Shown: piece after piece, positions 1 to 7,975 of the stretch | Layout of the letters: every line of letters starts with the position of its first letter | How positions within the stretch are numbered: position 1 is the first letter of the stretch | From: Novimethylophilus sp036504375 | GTDB lineage: Bacteria; Pseudomonadota; Gammaproteobacteria; Burkholderiales; Methylophilaceae | Length of the DNA stretch: 36,479 nucleotides | Direction of reading: 5' to 3' | NCBI RefSeq assembly: GCF_036504375.1 | Contig: NZ_DASXVH010000089.1 | Location: 1-36,479 of the forward strand | The notes under the pieces: model-generated | Database searches by the model: none | Told to the model about the DNA's origin: nothing | What the model saw: the letters and a program-made list of their open reading frames with translations, nothing else | Made by a program: the position numbers and the translations under genes

Positions 1-773
1 GGGCGCTGCGCGAGATCCGGCCGCACCTGATCGTCAACCCGGCGGCTTATACCGCGGTAGACCGCGCCGAGAACGAGCCGGAACTGGCGATGGCGATCAA
101 TGGCGTAGCCCCGGGCATCCTGGCTGAAGAAGCCAAGCGCATGCATGCGATGCTGGTACATTACTCCACCGATTACGTGTTCGATGGAGCCAAGCCCGGG
201 CCATATCGCGAAAATGACCCGACCAATCCGGCGAGCAGCTACGGCCGCAGCAAACTGGCGGGCGAAGAGGCCATCCGCGCGGTCGATGTGCCGCACCTGA
301 TCCTGCGCACCAGCTGGGTCTATGGCGCGCGCGGCAGAAATTTCATGCTGACGATATTACGTTTGGCGAACGAACGCCATGCGCTCGATGTGGTGGATGA
401 CCAGCTGGGCAGCCCGACCTGGAGCCGCATGATCGCGGAAGTTTCCGCCCTGATGCTGGCGGGCGGCGATCTGGAGGCATTGTCGGGGACATATCATCTC
501 AGCTGTGCGGGCAGCGCTTCCTGGTATGGCGTCGCCCGCGCCATCCTCGAGGAGTATCGCGCCCGGCGCGAAGCCCGGGGCTGGCCGGTGCTCAGACTGC
601 AACTGCAGAACATAGCACCCATCACGACGGACCAATATCCCACCGCGGCAAAACGGCCGGCCAACTCGATACTGGACAACGGTAAACTGGCTAGAACCTT
701 CGGGCTGGAACTGCCGGAGTGGCGCGAGTGCCTGGGAATGGTGCTGGACGAGGCGGCGACGGTTGCCCTTTAA
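1..773 (+). CDS. rfbD: dTDP-4-dehydrorhamnose reductase (5' truncated)
   Basis: The reading frame is open from base 3, so the N-terminus with the nucleotide-binding glycine motif lies outside the window. The visible part has the RmlD-type NPAAYTAVDRAE segment, then HYSTDYVFDG, then the short-chain-dehydrogenase catalytic pair in YGRSK, and LRTSWVYG. These are family hallmarks. The enzyme reduces dTDP-4-dehydrorhamnose to dTDP-L-rhamnose, the sugar donor for O-antigen and other surface polysaccharides. The first ATG inside the window (base 90) is internal, not a start. The TAA stop at 771-773 overlaps the stop of the convergent queD by 3 bases. Neighbouring rhamnose genes presumably lie upstream, out of view. 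Confidence 0.93.
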   Translation, partial: ALREIRPHLIVNPAAYTAVDRAENEPELAMAINGVAPGILAEEAKRMHAMLVHYSTDYVFDGAKPGPYRENDPTNPASSYGRSKLAGEEAIRAVDVPHLILRTSWVYGARGRNFMLTILRLANERHALDVVDDQLGSPTWSRMIAEVSALMLAGGDLEALSGTYHLSCAGSASWYGVARAILEEYRARREARGWPVLRLQLQNIAPITTDQYPTAAKRPANSILDNGKLARTFGLELPEWRECLGMVLDEAATVAL

Positions 774-1216
774 GCTTCGCGCAGCGCGTCCGCCCAGCTG
801 TTGGGCGTTTCATACAGCCTGACCCGTTCCAGTCGCAGGTGATTGCCGTAGGTGTCGCGGTAGCTGGCGTCGAGGATGCGGAATGCTTCGGCCGCCATGT
901 TCTCGGCGGTCGGCACATTTTGCATGATGACGGTTTTATGGTCCGGCATGGAGTTCAGGAAATCCAGCACCATTTTGTCATATCGGTAAACCAGAAACGC
1001 GTGATCCCATTTGTCCGCCACCTGCCGCCGGGCGATGGCTTTGACGTCGGAAAAATCCATCACCATGCCCTGCTCGGAGGCGCCCTCGTTCTGGATGATG
1101 TCGCCGGAAAGCGTGATTTCGATCACATAGCGGTGGCCGTGCAGGTTGCGGCACTGGCTTTTGTGGCTGGGGATGCGGTGGCCGGCGTCGAATTCGAGTC
1201 TGGTGGTGATTTGCAT
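770..1216 (-). CDS. queD: 6-carboxy-5,6,7,8-tetrahydropterin synthase (QueD/PTPS family)
   Basis: This 148-residue protein is of normal length for the 6-pyruvoyl-tetrahydropterin synthase family. The zinc-binding histidines are visible as H13 (DAGHR) and H26/H28 (NLHGH), and C22 sits at the catalytic cysteine position. The family converts 7,8-dihydroneopterin triphosphate to 6-carboxy-tetrahydropterin, the first committed step of queuosine (7-deazaguanine) synthesis after GTP cyclohydrolase. No other queuosine gene is visible nearby. It is the last gene of the minus-strand run that starts with the M48 protease, 24 bases after the deacetylase-like gene. A tetrahydropterin role other than queuosine cannot be excluded from sequence. 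Confidence 0.9.
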   Translation of the reverse strand: MQITTRLEFDAGHRIPSHKSQCRNLHGHRYVIEITLSGDIIQNEGASEQGMVMDFSDVKAIARRQVADKWDHAFLVYRYDKMVLDFLNSMPDHKTVIMQNVPTAENMAAEAFRILDASYRDTYGNHLRLERVRLYETPNSWADALREA

Positions 1217-1240
1217 GATGGGGATTATACCAGCCGCGCT

Positions 1241-2164
1241 TTACAGGCCGGCGAGGGCCCTGACGTGCGCCATCACGCTGTCCGCCAGCGCGTGCAGCTC
1301 ATAACCGCCCTCCAGCGATGACACGATGCGGTCGGCGGCATGCCGGTGCGCCACATCCTTGATGAATTCAGTCGCCCAGACGTAATCGTCGCGCACCAGG
1401 TTCAGCCCGCCCAGGTCTTCGCCGGCATGGGCGTCGAAGCCGGCAGAGATGAATATGAACTGCGGAGCGAACTTTTTCAATGCCGGCGCGAACTCGCGCT
1501 CCACCGCATCGCGGAAAATCCTGCTGCCGGAGCCGGCTGCCAGCGGGACGTTGATCATGCGCTCGGTGCGGGACTCGGCGCCTTTGAACGGGTAGAGCGG
1601 ATGCTGGAAAGTGGAGCACAGCATGACACTGGCGTTGTCCTTGAAAATGTCCTCGGTGCCGTCGCCGTGATGTACGTCGAAATCGATGATGGCCGCGCGC
1701 CCGACGCCGTATTGGGCGATGGCGTGGGCGACGCCCACTGCGACATTGTTGAAAATGCAGAATCCGGCCGCGGTGCTGCGCCCGGCATGGTGCCCCGGCG
1801 GGCGCACGCAGCAGAATGCATTTTGCACCCGGCCGGACATCACCAGGTCGACCGCCATTACGGTGGCCCCGGCCGCATGCAATGCCGCGGACAGGGTCAT
1901 CGGCCCCATCGCGGTGTCCTGGTCCAAATGAACGATGCCGGCCTGCGGCGCGATATCACGGATGTGCTTGACATAAGCCGGAGCATGTACGCGGGTGAGC
2001 TGCTCATCGGTGGCCAGCGGCGCGTCCTGAGCTTTCAGGTAATCATACAGATGCGCCGCCATCAGGCGATCCTTGATCGCCGAAATGCGCGCGGGAGATT
2101 CCGGATGGTGCCCGTCCATGACGTGCAGCAAGGTGTCGGGATGGCTGATGAAAGCGGTATGCAC
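1241..2164 (-). CDS. Histone deacetylase family protein (class II-like amidohydrolase)
   Basis: This is a 307-residue arginase/deacetylase-fold enzyme. The catalytic tandem histidines are H125/H126 in PPGHHA. The zinc ligands are D163 and H165 in DFDVHHGDGT and D244 in AGFDAH. The transition-state tyrosine is Y288 in EGGYE. All key residues are present, so the enzyme should be active. Bacterial members deacetylate acetylpolyamines or acetylated small molecules and proteins; the substrate cannot be read from the sequence. The start used is GTG, five bases after the rsgA stop, and the Shine-Dalgarno is weak, so translation may depend on rsgA. Confidence 0.9.
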   Translation of the reverse strand: MHTAFISHPDTLLHVMDGHHPESPARISAIKDRLMAAHLYDYLKAQDAPLATDEQLTRVHAPAYVKHIRDIAPQAGIVHLDQDTAMGPMTLSAALHAAGATVMAVDLVMSGRVQNAFCCVRPPGHHAGRSTAAGFCIFNNVAVGVAHAIAQYGVGRAAIIDFDVHHGDGTEDIFKDNASVMLCSTFQHPLYPFKGAESRTERMINVPLAAGSGSRIFRDAVEREFAPALKKFAPQFIFISAGFDAHAGEDLGGLNLVRDDYVWATEFIKDVAHRHAADRIVSSLEGGYELHALADSVMAHVRALAGL

Positions 2165-2169
2165 GGGAT

Positions 2170-3030
2170 TTAGACGGGATGCTGAATGAGCTTATGATAG
2201 CAAAGCAGGCGTGATTCGGCGATCAGGCCGGCGGCGACGGCATTGTGCAAGGCGCAGTCCGGCTCGTTCAGATGCCGGCAATTGTTGAAGCGGCATTTGC
2301 CGAGGTATGGCCGGAACTCGACGAAGGCGTGTTCGATCTGGTCCGGCGTCAGGTGGGCGAGGCCGAATTCCTGCAAGCCGGGAGAATCGATCAGGTGGCT
2401 GTCGCCGTTAAGGTGATAGAGCCGCGCGGCGGTGGTGGTGTGCTTGCCGCTGTCCAGCGCCGAGGAAATTTCGCGGGTGCGGGCCTGGGCCGCCGGCAGC
2501 AAGGCATTGACCAGCGTGGATTTGCCCATGCCGGATTGGCCCACCAGCACGCTGGTATGGCCCTGCAGCCAGGGCAGCAGCGGGGCGATGTCCCGTTTGG
2601 CGCAAAGTGCCAGTACCGGATAGCCTAGTTGCTCGTAAAGCCGCAGCCGGGCGAGCGCTTCCGCGGATTCCGGCAGGTCGGCCTTGTTCAGCACGATCAG
2701 CGGCCGGATATCCTCGGCCCCGGCGGCGACTAGGCAGCGGTCCAGCAGTTCGGGATAATAGGAGGGCCTGGCGGCCAGCACGATGAGGATCTGCGTGACA
2801 TTGGCGGCCAGCAGTTTCTTGCGGTATTCATTGCTGCGATAGAGCAGGCTGGTGCGCGGCAGGAAATTTTCCACCACGCCGTCGGCGGTATCGGTACGCT
2901 TGATCTCGACGCGGTCGCCGCACGCCAGTTCGCTTTTCTTGCCGCGCGTGACGCAACTGACGATGCTGCCGTCGGCAAGCTCGACGTCGTAGCGTTTGCC
3001 GTGCGCGGCAACGATCAGGCCGTGCAGCAA
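2170..3030 (-). CDS. rsgA: Ribosome small subunit-dependent GTPase A
   Basis: RsgA (YjeQ) is a circularly permuted GTPase that acts late in 30S subunit maturation. The order seen is an N-terminal OB-fold region (about residues 1-70), the G4 motif NKAD (115-118), the P-loop GQSGMGKS (164-171), the G3 motif DSPG (215-218), and a C-terminal zinc knuckle with C246, C251, H253 and C259. G4 preceding G1 is diagnostic of the family. Its 286 residues are typical. The start is TTG, directly after the stop of the cytochrome gene, with no good Shine-Dalgarno, which suggests coupled translation. Confidence 0.96.
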   Translation of the reverse strand: MLHGLIVAAHGKRYDVELADGSIVSCVTRGKKSELACGDRVEIKRTDTADGVVENFLPRTSLLYRSNEYRKKLLAANVTQILIVLAARPSYYPELLDRCLVAAGAEDIRPLIVLNKADLPESAEALARLRLYEQLGYPVLALCAKRDIAPLLPWLQGHTSVLVGQSGMGKSTLVNALLPAAQARTREISSALDSGKHTTTAARLYHLNGDSHLIDSPGLQEFGLAHLTPDQIEHAFVEFRPYLGKCRFNNCRHLNEPDCALHNAVAAGLIAESRLLCYHKLIQHPV

Positions 3031-3339
3031 TTACTTGAAGTGATAATAGGTTTGGTTGAGGTAAGCGGCGACGTGCAATTCCTCATCTTCGAACCATTTG
3101 AGGCCGAGATTGGTTTCGCAGGTGCGGATACGGGCCAGCAGCCCGCTGGCGTTTTCGACGATGCGGTCTTCGCGGGTATAAATGGCCGAGCCGTCTCCGC
3201 CGAAGCTGGAGACATGGCAGGAGGTGCAATTCTTGTCCATCATCTGCTTGCCGATCTTGGGATTGCCCGCGGCGAAAGGGTCGGCGCTGGCGGCTGTGGC
3301 AAGGCCCAGCAAGGCACAAGCGATCAGCGAACGTTTCAT
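3031..3339 (-). CDS. Small periplasmic c-type cytochrome
   Basis: The 102-residue precursor starts with a clear Sec signal peptide (basic MKRS, hydrophobic stretch, probable cleavage after ASA at residue 19). A single heme c motif, C38-T-S-C41-H42, follows. There is no methionine after the heme motif, so the usual Met distal ligand is missing; H89 or H100 near the C-terminus are possible substitutes. A free cysteine (C74) is also present. The start is preceded by a strong Shine-Dalgarno (AGGAGG, seven bases upstream). The redox partner is unknown. It abuts rsgA and lies 13 bases after the M48 protease gene, which gives no functional clue. Confidence 0.88.
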   Translation of the reverse strand: MKRSLIACALLGLATAASADPFAAGNPKIGKQMMDKNCTSCHVSSFGGDGSAIYTREDRIVENASGLLARIRTCETNLGLKWFEDEELHVAAYLNQTYYHFK

Positions 3340-3352
3340 GGAGTGCCTCCTG

Positions 3353-4603
3353 TCATGCCGCCGCCAGCCGTTCCAGATGCGCCACGCGTATGCTGGCGGG
3401 CGGGTGCGAATCGTAAAAAGCCGAATGCAGCGGGTCCGGCGTCAGCGTTGAGGCATTGTCGCGGTACAGCTTGACCAGTGCCTCGACCAGATGGCGCGCG
3501 CTGCTGTGCCGAGCGGCATACTCGTCGGCTTCGAACTCGTTGCTGCGCGCGTAAGCGGCGAACAGCGGGCGCAGCAGGAAAGTCAGCACCGGGCTCGTGA
3601 GCAACAGCAGCAGCAGCGCCATGTGGTCGCTGGGCGTCGCTACGCCGAGTCCGCTGTAGAACCAGTCGGTCTCTTTGAGCCAGCCCAGCAGGGCGAGGCC
3701 GGCAAAGCTCACCGCGAACATCATCACGATGCGTTTGATGACATGGCGCCGCTTGAAATGGCCGAGTTCGTGGGCGAGCACGGCTTCGATCTCGTCGCCG
3801 TCCAGGCGCTCCAGCAAGGTGTCGAAGAACACCACCCGCTTATTGGCGCCGAAGCCGGTGAAATAGGCATTGCCGTGGCTGGTGCGGCGCGAGCCGTCCA
3901 TCACGAACAGGCCCTGGGATTTGAAGCCGCACTTGGCCAATAGCGCTTCGATGCGGGTTTTCAAGGCAGCATCGGTCAGCGGCGAAAATTTGTTGAACAT
4001 GGGGGCGATCAGCGTGGGATAAATCGCCAGCACCAGCAGGTTGAACACGGCCCACACGCACCACAGCCACAGCCACCAGTAACTGCCCGAGCTCTGCATC
4101 AGCCACAGCGCCGCCAGCAGCAGCGGCAAGCCCATCACCAAGCCTACCAGCGCGTTTTTCAACAGGTCCTGAAAGAACATCGTCGGCGTCATCTTGTTGA
4201 AGCCGAAGCGCTCGTCGATGGTGAATGTTTTGTAATAGTCGAAGGGCAGGTCGACCAGACTGGTCACCAAAACGGCGGTGGCGATGACAAGGATGCCGGT
4301 CAGCATCGCGTGGCCGGAAACCCAGGCATGCCATGTGCTATCGATCAGCTGCAAGCCGCCGCCCAGCGTGAGCAACAGCAATACCGCAGCGCTCGCGGCG
4401 CTTTCCTTCAGCCCCAGGCGGGTCTTGGCAATGCTGTAATCCGCCGCTTTTTGGTGCGATTCCAGGCTGATGTTGCGGGTGAACGCGGCAGGCACGGAAT
4501 TACGGTGCGAGAGCACATGGGAAATCTGCCTGCGTCCCAGCCATTGCTGCATGATCAGGGTAAGGGCGACAAGGGCTACGAATAAAGCTGAGAAGGCGGT
4601 CAT
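3353..4603 (-). CDS. M48 family metallopeptidase (Ste24/CAAX protease-like)
   Basis: This 416-residue membrane protease has hydrophobic segments near residues 4-22, 70-90, 100-118, 150-170, 176-200, 292-308 and 327-345. The zinc motif HELGH is at 278-282, and the third ligand lies in NEFEADEYA near E358. DLPFDYYKTFTIDERFGFN (118-136) is typical of the Ste24-like N-terminal domain. Bacteria lack farnesylated CAAX substrates, so the role is probably membrane-protein quality control. It is the first gene of the minus-strand run toward queD and is divergent from orn, with 57 bases between the two starts. Confidence 0.93.
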   Translation of the reverse strand: MTAFSALFVALVALTLIMQQWLGRRQISHVLSHRNSVPAAFTRNISLESHQKAADYSIAKTRLGLKESAASAAVLLLLTLGGGLQLIDSTWHAWVSGHAMLTGILVIATAVLVTSLVDLPFDYYKTFTIDERFGFNKMTPTMFFQDLLKNALVGLVMGLPLLLAALWLMQSSGSYWWLWLWCVWAVFNLLVLAIYPTLIAPMFNKFSPLTDAALKTRIEALLAKCGFKSQGLFVMDGSRRTSHGNAYFTGFGANKRVVFFDTLLERLDGDEIEAVLAHELGHFKRRHVIKRIVMMFAVSFAGLALLGWLKETDWFYSGLGVATPSDHMALLLLLLTSPVLTFLLRPLFAAYARSNEFEADEYAARHSSARHLVEALVKLYRDNASTLTPDPLHSAFYDSHPPASIRVAHLERLAAA

Positions 4604-4660
4604 AGGCGAATTGGGTTAGAATCTCAAGCATTTGAAGAGCGGAATTGGAGAAGGTTCATT

Positions 4661-5209
4661 ATGGCACAGGATAACGATAATCTGATATGGATAGACATGG
4701 AGATGAGCGGTTTGCTGCCAGACACCGACGCCATCCTGGAGCTCGCCATAGTGATTACCGATGCCAACCTGAACACGGTAGCCGAGTCGCCAGTGCTGGT
4801 GGTACACCAGCCGGATTCGGTGCTGGACGGCATGGATGCGTGGAATAAGGGTACGCACGGCAAATCCGGCCTGATCGACAAGGTCAAGGCTTCGACTTTG
4901 ACCGAAGCCGAGGCCGAGGCGCAGATGATCGAATTCCTCAAGCAATATGTCCCTCTTGGCAAATCGCCGATGTGCGGCAATTCCATTTGCCAGGACCGGC
5001 GTTTTCTGGCGCGCTACATGCCCAAGCTGGAAGCCTATTTTCACTATCGCAACCTGGATGTCAGCGTGCTCAAGGAATTGGCGCGCCGCTGGAAGCCGAA
5101 GATTTACGACGGCTTCAAGAAGGCCGGCAGCCATACGGCGATGGCCGACATTCTCGAATCCATCGATGAGCTGAAGTATTACCGGGAACACTTCATCAAG
5201 CTCGATTGA
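4661..5209 (+). CDS. orn: Oligoribonuclease
   Basis: Orn is a DEDDh 3'-5' exonuclease that degrades dinucleotides and very short RNAs, including pGpG from cyclic-di-GMP breakdown. The protein is 182 residues, the normal length. The active-site set is visible as D12 and E14 (WIDMEMSGL), a mid-protein Asp in NSICQDRRFL, and H158 and D163 in SHTAMADI. The ATG is preceded by GGAGAAGG. Its pGpG role links loosely to the diguanylate cyclase elsewhere in the window. Confidence 0.97.
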   Translation: MAQDNDNLIWIDMEMSGLLPDTDAILELAIVITDANLNTVAESPVLVVHQPDSVLDGMDAWNKGTHGKSGLIDKVKASTLTEAEAEAQMIEFLKQYVPLGKSPMCGNSICQDRRFLARYMPKLEAYFHYRNLDVSVLKELARRWKPKIYDGFKKAGSHTAMADILESIDELKYYREHFIKLD

Positions 5210-5279
5210 GCTCAGGTGTTGGCTGAACCACGGGATGGCGAGATAGTCTGATCTGGCATAGAGGCCCTGGAGTTTATAA

Positions 5280-7835
5280 ATGGAAAACGGTAATAAATAC
5301 TCCATCGAAGTCGTCCCCAAGATTCCGCGCAAGCTGCTCCGCCTGGAAGAGCTTGCCAACAATCTCTGGTATAGCTGGGACCGCCCCACGCGCAGCATTT
5401 TTGCGCAGCTGCATCCCAAGCTGTGGGATGTGGCGGGGCATAATCCCAAGGTGTTCCTGCGCCGCGTCGACGAGCATCGCTTGCAGGAAGCAGCTGAGAA
5501 CCAGGCATTTCTGACCAATTACAACCGCGTTCTGGCTTCCTATGACAGCTATCACAACGATCCGCCCAAACTGGAAGGGCAGGAGCAGTTCAAGAATGGC
5601 GACCTGATCGCTTATTTCTGCGCCGAGTTCGGCTTGCACGAGAGCTTTCCGATTTATTCCGGTGGGCTGGGCATTCTCGCCGGCGACCATTGCAAGGCAG
5701 CGAGCGATCTCAACCTGCCGTTTGTCGCAGTGGGGTTTCTCTATCGTCAGGGCTACTTCACGCAGCGCATAAACGCGGACGGCAACCAGCTCGTCCATTA
5801 CAATGCTGCCGATTTCGACGATCTGCCGGTGACGCCGGCGGTGCGCGACGATGGCAGTCCGGCGCATTTTTCCCTCGAAATGCCGGGCCGCAAGATCGAG
5901 GTCAGGGTGTGGCAGGCGCGTGTCGGCCATATCACGCTGTATCTGCTCGATACCGATCTCGACAGCAATTCGGAATCTGACCGCAACATCACCTATCAGC
6001 TGTATGGCGGCGACAGGCATATGCGCATCCAGCAGGAGATCGTGCTGGGTATAGGCGGGGTGCGAGCCCTGGCGGAAGTCGGCCTGAAGCCCACGGTATG
6101 GCACATCAATGAAGGACATGCGGCTTTTCTCATTCTTGAGCGGATACGAGAATTGATTGCGCAGGGGCTGGATTTCGCCAGTGCGCTGGAGGCGGTGGCA
6201 GTCAATACGGTATTCACGACCCATACGCCGGTGCCTGCCGGGCATGACCATTTCGCCCACGAGATGATCATGGACTATTTCAGCCATTTCTGGCCGCAGC
6301 TCGGGATCGAGGCGGAACACTTTTTCGATCTCGGGCGCGACCCGGACAATATTCACGAATTCAACATGACTTCGCTCGCGGTACGCGGCTCGCGCCACCA
6401 GAATGGCGTGTCGCGCATCCACGGCGATGTTTCTTCGGGCATCTGCCGCAAGTTGTGGCCGCAGATCGAGCCGGATGAGAATCCGATGGACTACATCACC
6501 AACGGCGTGCATGTGCCGACATTCCTGGCGCTGGAATGGGCGGATCTGTTCGACCGGCACCTGGGCGGCGAATGGCGCAACCATCTGCACGATCCGGCAT
6601 TCTGGAGCCGCATCGACGACATTCCAGACCAGCAGTTCTGGAGCGTCCGCCAGTCCCTCAAGTCGCAGATGCTTTACGGCATACGCCATCGCCTGTCGCT
6701 GCAGCATGCGCGCAACCACGGCGGCGAGGCGCATCTGGATCGTCTGCTGAAGTATTGCAATGCCGATGATCCCAGCGTGCTGACCATCGGGTTTGCGCGC
6801 CGCTTTGCCACTTACAAGCGTGCCAATCTGCTGTTCCATGACCTGGACTGGCTGCGCGAGATCACCGGCGACAAGGATAGGCCGGTGCTCTTCGTTTTTG
6901 CCGGCAAGGCACATCCCGCCGACACCCCGGGGCACGATCTTATCCGGCAGGTGCATGGGGTCGCCAATATGCCGGAATTCGAGGGTAAGGTGCTGCTGGT
7001 GGAAGGCTACGATCTGGGGCTGGCCCGCCGCCTGGTGGCCGGCGTGGATGTCTGGCTCAATACGCCGGTTTACCCGATGGAGGCTTCCGGCACTTCGGGC
7101 ATGAAAGCCGGAATCAACGGTACGTTGAACCTTTCCGTGCTGGACGGCTGGTGGGGCGAAGGCTACGACGGTACCAACGGCTGGGCCATCAAACCGGCAC
7201 CCGACCATTTCGACGAGCACAAAAAGTACCACGAGGACAGCCGCACATTGTACGAATTGCTACAAGATCATGTGATTCCGGCCTACTACAATCAAAGCAA
7301 AATGGGCTATTCCCACGAGTGGATCAAATTGGCCAAGCGCTCGATGGCGACCATCATTCCCCACTTCAGCGCATCGCGCCAGGTGGGCGAGTACGTCAGC
7401 AAGTTCTATCTGCCGGCGGGCAAGCAAGGGCTGGTTTACGCTCAGGATGGCTACAGGGCCGCGCGCGAGCTGGCCCAGTGGAAAGCCCGGGTTGCCGCCA
7501 GCTGGCCTGATATCGCCCTGCGCCGCCTGGATGCGCCGCTCAAGCGCATCAATTTTGGCGAAACCATCCATGTCGAGGTCGCGGTGCGGCTGAACGGGCT
7601 GGGGCCGGAGGATGTGCGGGTTGAAATGCTACTGGGGCGGTCGCGCAGCATCAGCCATAGCAAAGCCTGCATGCCGTTCAAATTCGAATGTTCCGGCCAG
7701 GTTGGCGATGAGCATGTGTTTGTATTGGATATGCAGCCCGAGCTTTGCGGCAGGCTTGGCTATCAGGTGCGCGTTTATCCGGACCATGAACTGCTCACGC
7801 ATCCGCATGAAACGGGATTGATGGCTTGGTTGTAG
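5280..7835 (+). CDS. glgP: Alpha-glucan (glycogen) phosphorylase
   Basis: The 851-residue enzyme belongs to the shorter alpha-glucan phosphorylase group, with an extra N-terminal domain (about residues 1-110) ahead of the catalytic domain. The pyridoxal-phosphate site is visible as SGTSGMKAGINGT with the Schiff-base lysine at about residue 609. FCAEFGLHESFPIYSGGLG and NEGHAAF are family signatures. It releases glucose 1-phosphate from glycogen or maltodextrin. The gene ends 140 bases before the end of the convergent glgA, so breakdown and synthesis genes face each other. A long frame exists antisense across it but is a codon-bias artefact. Confidence 0.95.
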   Translation: MENGNKYSIEVVPKIPRKLLRLEELANNLWYSWDRPTRSIFAQLHPKLWDVAGHNPKVFLRRVDEHRLQEAAENQAFLTNYNRVLASYDSYHNDPPKLEGQEQFKNGDLIAYFCAEFGLHESFPIYSGGLGILAGDHCKAASDLNLPFVAVGFLYRQGYFTQRINADGNQLVHYNAADFDDLPVTPAVRDDGSPAHFSLEMPGRKIEVRVWQARVGHITLYLLDTDLDSNSESDRNITYQLYGGDRHMRIQQEIVLGIGGVRALAEVGLKPTVWHINEGHAAFLILERIRELIAQGLDFASALEAVAVNTVFTTHTPVPAGHDHFAHEMIMDYFSHFWPQLGIEAEHFFDLGRDPDNIHEFNMTSLAVRGSRHQNGVSRIHGDVSSGICRKLWPQIEPDENPMDYITNGVHVPTFLALEWADLFDRHLGGEWRNHLHDPAFWSRIDDIPDQQFWSVRQSLKSQMLYGIRHRLSLQHARNHGGEAHLDRLLKYCNADDPSVLTIGFARRFATYKRANLLFHDLDWLREITGDKDRPVLFVFAGKAHPADTPGHDLIRQVHGVANMPEFEGKVLLVEGYDLGLARRLVAGVDVWLNTPVYPMEASGTSGMKAGINGTLNLSVLDGWWGEGYDGTNGWAIKPAPDHFDEHKKYHEDSRTLYELLQDHVIPAYYNQSKMGYSHEWIKLAKRSMATIIPHFSASRQVGEYVSKFYLPAGKQGLVYAQDGYRAARELAQWKARVAASWPDIALRRLDAPLKRINFGETIHVEVAVRLNGLGPEDVRVEMLLGRSRSISHSKACMPFKFECSGQVGDEHVFVLDMQPELCGRLGYQVRVYPDHELLTHPHETGLMAWL

Positions 7836-7871
7836 CTTTTCGCCGCGAATGTTGACCTGACACCTCAAGGC

Positions 7872-7895
7872 AAAAAAAGGGCGCAAAACGCGCCC
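7872..7895 (-). terminator. Intrinsic terminator of glgA
   Basis: Read on the minus strand, GGGCGC pairs with GCGCCC around a five-base loop and is followed by a run of seven T. It lies about 80 bases past the glgA stop, in the gap between the convergent glgP and glgA. Confidence 0.75.
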
Positions 7896-7975
7896 GGAGG
7901 GAGGAGATTCGGCTTGGAGATAGCCTGCTTATTTTTAAGCAATACTTGTGCCAGAATTCTCCGCCCCACCCGGTT

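Noticed and set aside
5274..7232. 652-codon open frame antisense to glgP
   Set aside because: It lies wholly inside glgP, has no family motifs or ribosome site, and its composition is that of a GC-rich shadow frame.
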